The notes below the pieces were generated by a model. The model worked only from the letters and a program-made list of their open reading frames with translations, did not search any database and was not told the DNA's origin. From Bradyrhizobium sp. JYMT SZCCT0428 (lineage in GTDB: Bacteria; Pseudomonadota; Alphaproteobacteria; Rhizobiales; Xanthobacteraceae), in NCBI RefSeq assembly GCF_018131075.1, contig NZ_JAFCLS010000061.1:1-40690 (forward strand): a stretch of DNA of 40,690 bases, written 5' to 3'. This document shows, piece by piece, positions 8,121 through 16,537 of the stretch. Positions within the stretch are counted from its first letter, which is position 1, and each line of letters begins with the position of its first letter. The position numbers were made by a program, and so were the translations under genes.

Positions 8121-9134
8121 TCAGCCGTTGGACACCGCGATCAAATGCTTGAGTTTTGCAGCGGCGGCACCGCCGTCGAGCGACTTGGTGCCCAGCGCGA
8201 CGCCTTCCTTCAAATCCCTGGCGCGGCCGGCGACGATCAGCGCCGCCGCGGCGTTCAGGAGAGCAACGTTACGATACGCACTCGGCTTGCCGTCGAGCAC
8301 GCTTTGCAGCGCCACTGCGTTGGCGTCGGCATCGCCGCCCTTCAACGCTTCGCCGCCGACGCGGGCGAGGCCGGCCTCTTCCGGCGTCACCTCGAAGGTG
8401 CGGATATTGCCGTTCTCGAGGCTCGCGACAAAGCTCGGGCCGGTGAGGGTGATTTCGTCGAGACCGTCGGAGCCGTGCACCACCCAGACCGACTCGGAGC
8501 CGAGGTTCTTCAGCACCTGCGCCAGCGGCTGCACCCAGTGCCTCGAGAATACGCCGACCATTTGCCGCTTGACGCCGGCCGGGTTGGACAGCGGTCCGAG
8601 CAGGTTGAAGATCGTACGCGTGGCGAGTTCGACCCGCGTCGGGCCGACGTTCTTCATGGCCGGATGGTGGGCGGGCGCGAACATGAATCCGATGCCGGCT
8701 TCCTGTACGCAACGGCCGACCTGGGCGGGTGAAAGGTCGATCCTGACACCGAGCGAGGCCAATACGTCGGCCGCCCCGGAGCGCGAAGACAGCGCGCGGT
8801 TGCCGTGTTTTGCGACGGGCACGCCGGCGCCCGCGACAATGAAGGAGGCGCAGGTCGACACGTTCACCGACCCGGAACCGTCGCCGCCGGTGCCGACCAC
8901 GTCGACGGCCTCAGCCGGCGCCTTGACCCGCAGCATCTTGCCGCGCATCGCCGACACCGCGCCGGTGATCTCGTCGACCGTCTCGCCGCGCACCCGCAGC
9001 GCCATCAATAGTCCGCCCATCTGCGAAGGCGTCGCCTCGCCGGACATCATGCTGTCGAAGGCGGAGGCGGCCTCCTCACGCGACAGCGTCGCACCGGTGG
9101 CGACTTTTCCGATGATAGATTTGAGGTCGTCCAT
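8121..9134 (-). CDS. trpD: Anthranilate phosphoribosyltransferase
   Basis: TrpD transfers phosphoribose from PRPP to anthranilate in tryptophan synthesis. The 337-residue chain carries the PRPP-binding VGTGGDGSGSVNVST, KHGNRALSSRSGAADVLASLG, and HHPAMKNVGPTRVELATRTIFN, all standard. No trpG lies next to it, which fits alphaproteobacteria in which glutamine amidotransferase is fused to TrpE elsewhere on the chromosome. A dispersed repeat separates it from ppiD upstream, so its promoter may lie in or near 9135-9240. Confidence 0.97.
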   Translation of the reverse strand: MDDLKSIIGKVATGATLSREEAASAFDSMMSGEATPSQMGGLLMALRVRGETVDEITGAVSAMRGKMLRVKAPAEAVDVVGTGGDGSGSVNVSTCASFIVAGAGVPVAKHGNRALSSRSGAADVLASLGVRIDLSPAQVGRCVQEAGIGFMFAPAHHPAMKNVGPTRVELATRTIFNLLGPLSNPAGVKRQMVGVFSRHWVQPLAQVLKNLGSESVWVVHGSDGLDEITLTGPSFVASLENGNIRTFEVTPEEAGLARVGGEALKGGDADANAVALQSVLDGKPSAYRNVALLNAAAALIVAGRARDLKEGVALGTKSLDGGAAAAKLKHLIAVSNG

Positions 9135-9170
9135 CGCGTTGCTTTCAGGATTGGGACGTCTTTATCTCTT

Positions 9171-9241
9171 GAGCATGACCTTCGAGCAAACGCTACGCGC
9201 TTGTCGAGGGAAAACCGGTGCCCACGTCCCGGATCATGCTC
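9171..9241. repeat. Short dispersed repeat with GAGCATGA/TCATGCTC ends
   Basis: The ends GAGCATGACC (9171-9180) and GGATCATGCTC (9231-9241) form terminal inverted repeats around a core that includes GGAAAACCGGTGCCCACG. From memory this is a common intergenic element in Bradyrhizobium-type genomes. Its right end overlaps the stop codon of ppiD (TCA at 9240-9242 on the plus strand), so the element supplies the ppiD stop. It separates ppiD from trpD. Confidence 0.65.
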
Positions 9242-11138
9242 AGTTGCTGTTCGCGCCCGTCACCTGTGCGAAGGCCGCCTGGTTGATGGTCGTGCCGATC
9301 TCTGACTCGATCTTCGTGACGTACTGCGCAACCTGTTCGTCGGTGAGGCCCCGCAGCAATGTCTCCTTCAGTTTCTTGACCTCGTCGGCAGCGACGTTGA
9401 CCGAGGGCATGCTGACATCGGTGACGCGGTACACGATCCACTCGCTGCCCCCGGCGCCGGCGGTTTGTCCGGCGCCATCCTTGGCGGTGCGAAACGCCGC
9501 GGTGATGAGGCTCGAGGGCACGCCGGATGGAGCGGCGTCGCGCCGGAAGCCGGTTGCGGTTTCGACCTTCGAGCCGATCGACGCGGCCTCTTCGGCCAAG
9601 GTGCCGCCACGCTCGAGCTTGCCGACCATCTCGGTCGCCTTCGCGCGCAGCTTGCTCGAGATCTGGTCTTCGCGCCACTTGGCTTCGACCTGGGCGCGGA
9701 CCTCGTCGAGATTGCGTTCACGCGACGGTGTAACGCCGAGTACGTCGTACCAGACATAGCCGCCGGCAAACTGGATCGGATCGTTGTCGACGCCGACATT
9801 GCTTGCGAAGGCTTGCGAGACCACGTCGAGACCACGCGGAATATTGCCGACCGGCTGGCCGTCAGGGCCGCGGCCGGAGCGGTCGACGGCCTCGATGGTG
9901 ACTGCGGTCAGTCCGAGCTTCTGCGCGGCTTCCACCACGCTGGCGCCGCCGCCACGCTCGTCTTCCATCTTGTTGTGGAGTTCGGCGACCTTGCCGCGCG
10001 CCCGCTCGGTCCCGATTTCCTTTTTTATCTGCGCCGCGACGCTTTCATAGGAAGGCGTCGTAGCCGGTTCGATCTTGCCGACCTTGACCAGCGCCACGAC
10101 GAACTGGCCTTTGATCGGCTGGCTCACCTCGCCGGAGGACAGCGCGAACGCCGCGTCGGCGATGGCCGGATCGATGATGGCGGATTTTGCCGTCATGCCG
10201 AGGTCAACAAGATTGGCGTTGTGTTCCTTGGCGACGTCGTCGAACGACATTCCGGATGTGATGCGGCTGCGCGCGGTGAGGGCTTCCTCGGCGTTTTGAA
10301 ACACCATCTGCTGCACTTCGCGCTTCTCGGGCGTACCGATCCGGTTACGGCTCTGCTCGAATACCTTCTTCGCATCCTCGTCGGAGACTTCGGACCATTT
10401 GCCGAGTTCCTCGGGGCTGACCACGATGAACGACAGTTTGCGAAATTCGGGTGCGCGGAACTGGGTCTTGTGGTCTTCGAAATAGGCGGCGAGCGTCTCG
10501 GGCGAGGGTGTGTCGATGGTGCCGGCCTGCGCAGCGTCGAGTTTGATGTAGTCGACCGAGCGCTGCTCGTTCTGGTACCGGGTCAAGGCATCGATCATGA
10601 GCTTCGGCGGCTCGAGCCCGGCGGTGACGGTTTCCGCGATCTGGCGCCGCAAGCCCACGCGCCGCCGCTCGGCGAGGTAGCGCTGCTCGGTGTAACCGGC
10701 CTGGCGGATAGTGGCCTGGAAGCGCGCCGGATCGAAATTGCCGCCCAATCCCTTGAAAGCGGGATCGCTGTAGATGATCCGCATGGCCTCGGCATCCGAC
10801 TGGGCAAGGCCCATGCGCCGCGCCTCCTCGTCGAGGGCGGCTTCCGCGATGGTCTGCTGCAGCACCTGACGATCAAGCCCAAACAAGCGGGCCTGCTCCT
10901 GGGTCAGCGGCCGGCCGAACTGACGGCCCAATTGCTGGAGCTTGTCGGTGTAGATCTGGCGGAATTGCTCGGTCGAGATCTCGGTCTTGCCGATCGTGGC
11001 CAGCGTCGACTGCCCAAAGCCCTTGAAGATGTCGGCGATGCCCCAGACAGCAAAGCTGAGAATCAGCACGCCCATCACGACGCTCATGACGGCCTTGCCG
11101 AGCCAGTTTGATGAGGCTTTGCGTATTCCTCGAAGCAT
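9240..11138 (-). CDS. ppiD: Inner-membrane peptidyl-prolyl isomerase, PpiD/SurA-N type
   Basis: This is a membrane-anchored periplasmic folding helper of 632 residues. The start at 11138 gives MLRGIRKASSNWLGKAVMSV followed by one transmembrane helix (about residues 14-34), the classic PpiD layout. A SurA-like N-terminal chaperone segment follows (about 40-210), then a parvulin-type domain (about 240-380) and a long C-terminal region. An in-frame start further upstream at 11207 is possible but would add 23 residues before the natural Met. The stop lies in a dispersed repeat. It is divergent from tpiA, and the gap contains short direct repeats. Confidence 0.88.
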   Translation of the reverse strand: MLRGIRKASSNWLGKAVMSVVMGVLILSFAVWGIADIFKGFGQSTLATIGKTEISTEQFRQIYTDKLQQLGRQFGRPLTQEQARLFGLDRQVLQQTIAEAALDEEARRMGLAQSDAEAMRIIYSDPAFKGLGGNFDPARFQATIRQAGYTEQRYLAERRRVGLRRQIAETVTAGLEPPKLMIDALTRYQNEQRSVDYIKLDAAQAGTIDTPSPETLAAYFEDHKTQFRAPEFRKLSFIVVSPEELGKWSEVSDEDAKKVFEQSRNRIGTPEKREVQQMVFQNAEEALTARSRITSGMSFDDVAKEHNANLVDLGMTAKSAIIDPAIADAAFALSSGEVSQPIKGQFVVALVKVGKIEPATTPSYESVAAQIKKEIGTERARGKVAELHNKMEDERGGGASVVEAAQKLGLTAVTIEAVDRSGRGPDGQPVGNIPRGLDVVSQAFASNVGVDNDPIQFAGGYVWYDVLGVTPSRERNLDEVRAQVEAKWREDQISSKLRAKATEMVGKLERGGTLAEEAASIGSKVETATGFRRDAAPSGVPSSLITAAFRTAKDGAGQTAGAGGSEWIVYRVTDVSMPSVNVAADEVKKLKETLLRGLTDEQVAQYVTKIESEIGTTINQAAFAQVTGANSN

Positions 11139-11259
11139 GGGTCCAACTTGTTTTGTAGGAGGGGAACCGGGTGATACCCAAGGCGGTTTCCGATTGGAAT
11201 ACCGCAACAGGGCGTCTACCCGAGTTGATATCGCATCATAAAGTGGCAGTCGCCGCCCC

Positions 11260-11351
11260 GCAACCTCGGTTCGGGCGCTCGCAACCTCGGTTGCGTGCCC
11301 GTAACCTCGCCATTTGAAGCGGTTAACGGCTCAGAGATCACTTGAAGCGGT
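11260..11351. promoter_or_regulatory. Direct repeats in the ppiD-tpiA divergent gap
   Basis: GCAACCTCGGTT occurs at 11260-11271 and again at 11281-11292, 21 bases apart, with a partial third copy GTAACCTCG at 11301-11309. A second pair, TTGAAGCGGT, occurs at 11314-11323 and 11342-11351, 28 bases apart. A 20-21 base spacing puts sites on one face of the helix. The function is unknown; this could be a regulator array or decayed repeat DNA. Confidence 0.35.
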
Positions 11352-11414
11352 ATCTGGAACTGGTGGCGCGCCTCTGCTAGCGGATGGGGAGCCCATATTC
11401 GAGAGAAAATCGAC

Positions 11415-12167
11415 ATGCCCGACGCCATTCGGCACCTGATTGCCGGCAACTGGAAAATGAACGGCCTCAAGTCCTCGCTGGCCGAATTTGATGCGATGCG
11501 CGAAGGTGCCGCAGCGGTGGCCGCCAAGGCCGACCTGCTGGTCTGCCCGCCGGCGACGCTGATCGCGGGCTTTGCCGATAAGGCGAAGGGCTCAAAAATC
11601 GCCGTCGGCGCCCAGGATTGCCACCCGAAGGCCTCGGGCGCCCATACCGGCGACCTCTCGGCGGAAATGCTGGCCGATGCCGGCGCCAGCGCCATCATTG
11701 TGGGCCATTCCGAGCGCCGCGCCGACCATGGCGAGACCGACGCCCTGGTCCGGCAGAAAGCGGAAGCCGCCTGGCGGGCGGGGCTGACCGCCATCGTCTG
11801 TATCGGCGAAACCCAGGGCCAGCGCGACGCCGGGCAGACGCTGGATGTCTGCGGAGGCCAGCTCAAAGGCTCGCTGCCGGACGGATCGACGTCAGCCAAT
11901 CTAGTGGTGGCCTATGAACCGGTCTGGGCGATCGGCACCGGGCTGACCCCGACGGCAAAAGATGTCGAGCAAGTTCATGCATTTATCCGGGGTGTTCTCA
12001 CCGACCGATTTAAGGCCGAGGGCGGCAAGATCCGGATTCTCTATGGCGGTTCGGTCAAGCCATCCAATGCGGCCGAGTTGATGGCGGTAGCCAACGTCAA
12101 CGGCGCACTGGTCGGCGGCGCCAGCCTGAAGGCAGCGGACTTTTTGGCGATCGCAGCGGGATGCTAG
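11415..12167 (+). CDS. tpiA: Triosephosphate isomerase
   Basis: TpiA interconverts dihydroxyacetone phosphate and glyceraldehyde 3-phosphate. The 250-residue barrel shows IAGNWKMNG with the active-site Asn and Lys, VGHSERR with the catalytic His, and AYEPVWAIGTG with the catalytic Glu and the phosphate-gripping loop; LYGGSVKPSN follows. GAGAGAAA upstream of ATG 11415 serves as Shine-Dalgarno. It converges with the GNAT gene: a single CTAG at 12164-12167 gives both genes their TAG stop, one on each strand. Confidence 0.98.
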   Translation: MPDAIRHLIAGNWKMNGLKSSLAEFDAMREGAAAVAAKADLLVCPPATLIAGFADKAKGSKIAVGAQDCHPKASGAHTGDLSAEMLADAGASAIIVGHSERRADHGETDALVRQKAEAAWRAGLTAIVCIGETQGQRDAGQTLDVCGGQLKGSLPDGSTSANLVVAYEPVWAIGTGLTPTAKDVEQVHAFIRGVLTDRFKAEGGKIRILYGGSVKPSNAAELMAVANVNGALVGGASLKAADFLAIAAGC

Positions 12168-12703
12168 CCTTGCGCGGGGGCGTTGTTCTGCAGGCGCTTC
12201 CAGTAGAACATCGTGCCTGTCATGCCGCCGAGAGGCTTGTAAGCGTAGTCCGGAATGATCCCGGCCAACTTGAAGCCGACGCGCTCGTATAATCCGGACG
12301 CGCCTTCGTCGTCGGCGGTGTCGAGCACCAGCAGCCAGCGCCCATGCTCGATCGCCACGCGTTCGGCGGCGTACAGCAGTGCCTTGGCAACGCCGCGGCC
12401 GCGATGGCTGAGCCGCGTGATCATCTTGACGATTTCCGCCCGGTGCGGCTGGTTGAGCGCAAGGTCGAGCACCAGCGTTACCGTTCCGACCATTTGGTCG
12501 CCGTCGAAGGCGCCCAGAATGATCCGTTCTCCGCGCGCCGCCGCGGCCAGCGATTTCTCCCAGAAGGCATTTGCGACCTCCTGGTGCAGCGGATGCATGA
12601 AGCTGACCGAGCCGCCATGGGCCACCGCTTCGATCAGTATCTCGCTGAGGCTCGCGCGGATATCGGGCGACGGGCTCAAGGGTTTGATCTCGATTTCAGG
12701 CAT
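12164..12703 (-). CDS. GNAT family N-acetyltransferase
   Basis: This 179-residue protein has the GNAT acetyl-CoA-binding pattern: ILGAFDGDQMVGTVTL (beta strands 2-4), then LSHRGRGVAKALLYAAERVA with the R-G-x-G-x-A loop, and a late strand LVLDTADDEGASGLYERVGFKL. The substrate cannot be told. It is the last gene of a tight minus-strand set behind an XRE-cupin regulator and a small unknown protein (5-base gaps), so it is probably under that regulator. Toxin or antibiotic-modifying GNATs are not specifically suggested. Confidence 0.9.
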   Translation of the reverse strand: MPEIEIKPLSPSPDIRASLSEILIEAVAHGGSVSFMHPLHQEVANAFWEKSLAAAARGERIILGAFDGDQMVGTVTLVLDLALNQPHRAEIVKMITRLSHRGRGVAKALLYAAERVAIEHGRWLLVLDTADDEGASGLYERVGFKLAGIIPDYAYKPLGGMTGTMFYWKRLQNNAPAQG

Positions 12704-12708
12704 GTCGT

Positions 12709-13053
12709 TCAGCCTCGTTTCCTGGCCGCACGGGCCTGCTTGATCTCTGCAATTCGCTCGACATCCTCGATCTGGAGATGTCGGCCGCGTTCGAGAATTT
12801 CCAACGTGTACTCTTCATAAGTGAGCCCGAGCCGTTCGGCCTTTTGAATGCGAAAGGCGACGATGCCGGGTGAGGGATTGTGCCACGCCCTGCGGTGCGC
12901 AGCCTTCCAGTAGAAGTAATTTCCGATTCCTCCATCACCCCATTCCGGCCGGTGCGCATCGTCGAGGGGTGGGCCGCCATTGTGGCCGGCCGCTATGTCG
13001 TTGTCAGGGAGCGCCTGTTCGATCGCGGTGTTCTTGAGGGCGACCTCCGGCAT
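12709..13053 (-). CDS. Small conserved-looking protein of unknown function
   Basis: The 114-residue protein is not recognised as a named family. It has an N-terminal stretch with AAGHNGGPPLDD, a pattern I have seen in uncharacterised alphaproteobacterial proteins, then an aromatic middle (GNYFYWKAAHRRAWHNPSPG) and a charged helical C-terminus ending in a basic tail. No signal peptide or membrane segment is visible. It sits 5 bases after the XRE-cupin regulator and 5 bases before the GNAT gene, so it is almost certainly co-transcribed and translated with them. Confidence 0.75.
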   Translation of the reverse strand: MPEVALKNTAIEQALPDNDIAAGHNGGPPLDDAHRPEWGDGGIGNYFYWKAAHRRAWHNPSPGIVAFRIQKAERLGLTYEEYTLEILERGRHLQIEDVERIAEIKQARAARKRG

Positions 13054-13058
13054 CGTTG

Positions 13059-13625
13059 CTAGCTCCGGGCCAGCGCCACGACATAGGTGCAGGGTGCGGC
13101 GCTCTCATTGGCGAAGGTCGTCTCCGCGGGCGGACCGAATCCGAGGCAATCGCCGGTGCCAAGAAGATACCGTTCGCCGGCCTCGATGATCACGAGTGCG
13201 CCCGCCTGTACCCAGACCACCTGACGGATATGGGCGTAGGATGAGGCCGGCAGCGTCACGCGCTGTCGAGCCGGCAATTCGACCCTGATGACTTCGAGCG
13301 GATGATCGGGGCGATTGAATACCTGCGTGCGCAGATAGCCGGTCTCTGGATCGCGCCAGGCCGGCTGTTCGCTGGCACGCGAAAGGCGCTCGCCCTGGCC
13401 CTCGGCGCGCAACATCAGGCCGGCAAGCGTGAGGTCGAAGGCGCTTGCGAGCCGGACCAGCACCACCGCGGTCGGGCTGACCTCGGCACGTTCGATCTTG
13501 CTGATGGTCGCCTTTGAGACCCCCGATCGTTCGGCGAGGTCGGCCAGCGACCAGCCGCGGCTGTCGCGCTCGAGACGCAGGCGCTGCGCCAGCCGGCTGC
13601 TCAAATCGTCCACAATAGTATCCAT
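13059..13625 (-). CDS. XRE family regulator with C-terminal cupin domain
   Basis: The 188-residue protein joins an N-terminal helix-turn-helix (LADLAERSGVSKATISKIER, about residues 29-48) to a C-terminal cupin (about 110-185), which usually senses a small ligand. I chose ATG 13625 (MDTIVDDLSSRLAQRLR) because the in-frame upstream stretch to 13802 has no family likeness. The start codon sits in a palindrome, and a -10-like TATTAT lies only about 10 bases before it, so the transcript may be leaderless and autoregulated. It heads an operon with the unknown protein and the GNAT enzyme. Confidence 0.88.
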   Translation of the reverse strand: MDTIVDDLSSRLAQRLRLERDSRGWSLADLAERSGVSKATISKIERAEVSPTAVVLVRLASAFDLTLAGLMLRAEGQGERLSRASEQPAWRDPETGYLRTQVFNRPDHPLEVIRVELPARQRVTLPASSYAHIRQVVWVQAGALVIIEAGERYLLGTGDCLGFGPPAETTFANESAAPCTYVVALARS

Positions 13626-13636
13626 ATGTCTACTAT
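13615..13636. promoter_or_regulatory. Palindrome over the start of the XRE-cupin gene
   Basis: ATAGTA (13615-13620) and TACTAT (13631-13636) pair perfectly around a centre that contains the palindrome CATATG (13623-13628). The ATG of the regulator (complement of 13623-13625) lies in the centre. A -10-like TATTAT on the minus strand is at 13635-13640. Autoregulation by the XRE protein is the simple reading. Confidence 0.5.
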
Positions 13637-13850
13637 AATAGAAGTTTGCGGCTGTTCGCAACCTGGAAATCTCGCGACTTCGTGCGTCTTCGCAGCTTGT
13701 TGGAAAGCCTGCGGCAATTATCTCCGGTGCAGCCGTTGGGGGTGACAATGCCCCGTCCGATCGTGTAACACCGCGCAACTTCAGGAAAACCCGCAAGCTC
13801 AATAGTGCAGCCGAAGCCCGGCGCTCATTGCTTGTGACGGAAGGTTAGAA

Positions 13851-14234
13851 ATGCAGGCCGTCGTTATTGTCGTTCACCTCATGATCGTCGCCGTGCTGAT
13901 CGGCGCGGTATTGCTGCAGAAATCCGAAGGCGGCGGCCTTGGCATGGGCGGCGGCGCCGGCTTCATGTCGAGCCGCGGAACCTCCAATCTGTTGACGCGG
14001 ATGACCGCGATTTTGGCGGCAGGCTTCTTTGTCACCAGCCTGTATTTGGCCTGGTCCGCAGGCCTCGATCGCAAGCCCAGCTCGATTCTCACGGGCCCGG
14101 CGACGCCGTCCCAGCCCGGAGGGGCACCGATCGCGCCGCCGACCAGCGGCGGCGTTCTGGATACGCTGAAGAAGGTCGACGAACAGCAGAGCCCGCCGGC
14201 GCCGTCGGGCCCGCAAGCACCGCGTTCGCAATAA
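13851..14234 (+). CDS. secG: Preprotein translocase subunit SecG
   Basis: SecG is the small subunit of the SecYEG protein-export channel. The 127-residue chain has two transmembrane helices (about 4-24 and 50-70) separated by the conserved cytoplasmic loop LLQKSEGGGLGMGGGAGFMS. A proline- and alanine-rich C-terminal tail follows, longer than in enterics but usual in this group. GGAAGG upstream of ATG 13851 is a good Shine-Dalgarno. It precedes pyrG with a stable hairpin in between. Confidence 0.95.
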   Translation: MQAVVIVVHLMIVAVLIGAVLLQKSEGGGLGMGGGAGFMSSRGTSNLLTRMTAILAAGFFVTSLYLAWSAGLDRKPSSILTGPATPSQPGGAPIAPPTSGGVLDTLKKVDEQQSPPAPSGPQAPRSQ

Positions 14235-14246
14235 AGCAGGGTGGCT

Positions 14247-14274
14247 ATGCAGGACGGCGACTACCGTCCTGCAT
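14247..14274 (+). terminator. Perfect 11-bp hairpin after secG
   Basis: ATGCAGGACGG (14247-14257) and CCGTCCTGCAT (14264-14274) pair perfectly around a 6-base loop, 12 bases after the secG stop. No T-run follows, so it may protect the 3' end or be part of a factor-dependent end signal rather than a classic intrinsic terminator. Confidence 0.5.
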
Positions 14275-14400
14275 CAGAACTTCCCATCAATGCTCTGAAA
14301 TCGCTTTAATTTTCACGTCACCCACAGCCCGGCAAAATGTTCGCTCTGGCGAGCGATTCGTTTTGGCGAATCGGAGCAGTGGCCTTAAAGGTTGAGTCCC

Positions 14401-16032
14401 ATGGCGCGGTACATATTCATCACCGGCGGCGTGGTTTCTTCGCTCGGCAAAGGTCTGGCTTCAGCGGCACTCGGCGCGCTGTTGCAGGCACGCGGGTACA
14501 AGGTCCGTCTCCGCAAACTCGACCCCTATCTCAATCTCGATCCCGGAACGATGTCGCCGTATCAGCACGGTGAAGTGTTCGTGACCGACGACGGCGCCGA
14601 GACCGATCTCGATCTCGGCCATTATGAGCGCTTCACGGGGCGGCCGGCCACCAAGGCCGACAACATCACCACCGGGCGCATCTATCAGGACATCATCACC
14701 AAGGAACGCCGCGGCGATTATCTGGGGGCGACGATCCAAGTGGTGCCGCACGTCACCAACGCGATCAAGGAATTCGTCCTCTCCGGCAATGACGAATATG
14801 ATTTCGTGCTGGTGGAGATCGGCGGCACCGTCGGCGACATCGAGGGGTTGCCGTTCTTTGAAGCCATCCGTCAGCTCAAGAACGAATTGCCGCGCGATCA
14901 CGCGGTTTACATTCATCTGACGCTGCTGCCGTTCATCCCGAGCGCAGGCGAGCTGAAGACCAAGCCGACCCAGCATTCGGTCAAGGAGCTGCGTTCGATC
15001 GGCATCCAGCCGGACATCCTGCTGTGCCGCACCGACCGCGAGATTCCGAAGGAAGAGCGGCGCAAGCTCGGTCTGTTCTGCAACGTGCGCGAAAGCGCGG
15101 TTATCGAGGCGAGGGACGTCGACAACATCTACGCGGTGCCGCAAGCCTACCACGAGGCCGGCCTCGATGACGAAGTGCTGGCCGCGTTCGGCATCGCGCC
15201 GAAGATCCCGCCCGCGATGCAGAGTTGGAACGACATCAACGAGCGGGTGCGCAACCCCGAAGGCGCGGTCACTATCGCCATCGTCGGCAAATACACCGGC
15301 ATGAAGGATGCGTATAAATCGCTGATCGAGGCGCTGTCGCATGGCGGCATCGCCAACAAGGTGAAAGTCAATCTCGACTGGATCGAGAGCGAGGTGTTCG
15401 AGCACGAGGATCCGGCTCCGTTCCTCGAACACGTCAACGGCATCCTGGTGCCCGGCGGGTTTGGTCAGCGCGGCGCCGAAGGCAAGATCCGCGCGGCGCA
15501 ATTCGCGCGGGTTCGCGACGTGCCGTATTTCGGCATCTGCTTCGGCATGCAGATGGCCGTGATCGAAGCCGCGCGAAATCTGGTCGGCATCGAGGACGCA
15601 AATTCCACCGAGTTCGGTCCGACCAAGGAGCCGCTGGTCGGCCTGATGACGGAATGGCTGCGCGGCAACGAACTCGAGAAGCGCACGAAGTCCGGCGATC
15701 TCGGCGGCACCATGCGGCTGGGCGCCTATCCGGCGGCGCTCACGCGCGGCAGCCGGGTATCCGAAGTCTATGGCGGCGCCACCGAGATTTCGGAACGCCA
15801 CCGCCACCGCTACGAGGTCAACACCGCCTACAAGGACCGCCTCGAACAGCACGGCCTGCGCTTCTCGGGCCTGTCGCCCGACGGCGTGCTGCCGGAGATC
15901 GTCGAATATGAGGACCATCCCTGGTTCATCGGCGTGCAATTCCACCCCGAACTCAAATCGCGCCCGTTCGAGCCGCATCCCCTGTTCGCGTCGTTCATTC
16001 AGGCGGCGGTGGTGCAGTCGCGGCTGGTGTAG
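14401..16032 (+). CDS. pyrG: CTP synthase
   Basis: PyrG makes CTP from UTP, ATP and glutamine. The 543-residue chain starts at ATG 14401 (MARYIFITGG); AAAGG at 14387-14391 is at the right distance, whereas the in-frame TTG at 14392 directly abuts it. The amidoligase half has ITGGVVSSLGKGL and LDPYLNLDPGTMSPYQHGEV. The glutaminase half has the nucleophile Cys in YFGICFGMQMAVIEAARN and the His/Glu pair in VQFHPELKSRP. Length and motifs are standard. Confidence 0.98.
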   Translation: MARYIFITGGVVSSLGKGLASAALGALLQARGYKVRLRKLDPYLNLDPGTMSPYQHGEVFVTDDGAETDLDLGHYERFTGRPATKADNITTGRIYQDIITKERRGDYLGATIQVVPHVTNAIKEFVLSGNDEYDFVLVEIGGTVGDIEGLPFFEAIRQLKNELPRDHAVYIHLTLLPFIPSAGELKTKPTQHSVKELRSIGIQPDILLCRTDREIPKEERRKLGLFCNVRESAVIEARDVDNIYAVPQAYHEAGLDDEVLAAFGIAPKIPPAMQSWNDINERVRNPEGAVTIAIVGKYTGMKDAYKSLIEALSHGGIANKVKVNLDWIESEVFEHEDPAPFLEHVNGILVPGGFGQRGAEGKIRAAQFARVRDVPYFGICFGMQMAVIEAARNLVGIEDANSTEFGPTKEPLVGLMTEWLRGNELEKRTKSGDLGGTMRLGAYPAALTRGSRVSEVYGGATEISERHRHRYEVNTAYKDRLEQHGLRFSGLSPDGVLPEIVEYEDHPWFIGVQFHPELKSRPFEPHPLFASFIQAAVVQSRLV

Positions 16033-16119
16033 TGGCGGACGGCCTTTGACGAACGCGCCAATTGTTGCGACAAACCGCTTCCGTTACCTGCAAGAACAAC
16101 AATCAGGGGAGTGAAGCCG

Positions 16120-16446
16120 ATGATTATGGAAATGCGTGTCTATCGCTGTCTGCCGGGCCGTCTGCCGGCGCTGATGAAGCGCTTCGATACGCTGACGCTG
16201 AAATTGTGGGACAAGCACGGCATCAAGCAGGCCGGTTTCTACACCACGCTGATCGGGACCTCGAACCAGGAACTGACCTATTTCGTCGCCTGGGATTCGC
16301 TCGCCGACCGCGAAAAGAAATGGACGGCCTTTCAGTCCGACCCCGATTGGATCGCCGGCCGCGCCAAGAGCGAAGAGGACGGCCAGATCATCGACAACAT
16401 CGTCAGCCAGTTGCTGGTGCCGACGGCATTCTCCTCGGTGAAGTAA
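16120..16446 (+). CDS. NIPSNAP family protein
   Basis: The 108-residue protein is a single ferredoxin-like alpha/beta barrel of the NIPSNAP type: MIMEMRVYRCLPGRLPALMK, then KHGIKQAGFYTT and LTYFVAWDSLADREKKW, where the family normally has very similar segments. The biochemical role of bacterial NIPSNAP proteins is not established. AGGGGAG lies eight bases before ATG 16120, so this start is preferred over the in-frame GTG at 16111, which would overlap it. It sits between pyrG and kdsA. Confidence 0.88.
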   Translation: MIMEMRVYRCLPGRLPALMKRFDTLTLKLWDKHGIKQAGFYTTLIGTSNQELTYFVAWDSLADREKKWTAFQSDPDWIAGRAKSEEDGQIIDNIVSQLLVPTAFSSVK

Positions 16447-16537
16447 CCGGGCGTGCAACCCTGATATTCCGGGGTTAAACAGGGTTGATCCTGATGGCGC
16501 GGACCGGCATGGTCCGCGCTGAACGAAGGAAATACCC

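Noticed and set aside
9465..11111. Long plus-strand frame antisense to ppiD
   Set aside because: The PpiD reading on the minus strand has a membrane anchor and family segments; the antisense has none.
8121..11138. Missing trpG as a sign of a broken trp operon
   Set aside because: Many alphaproteobacteria have a fused trpE(G) elsewhere, so trpD without trpG is normal.
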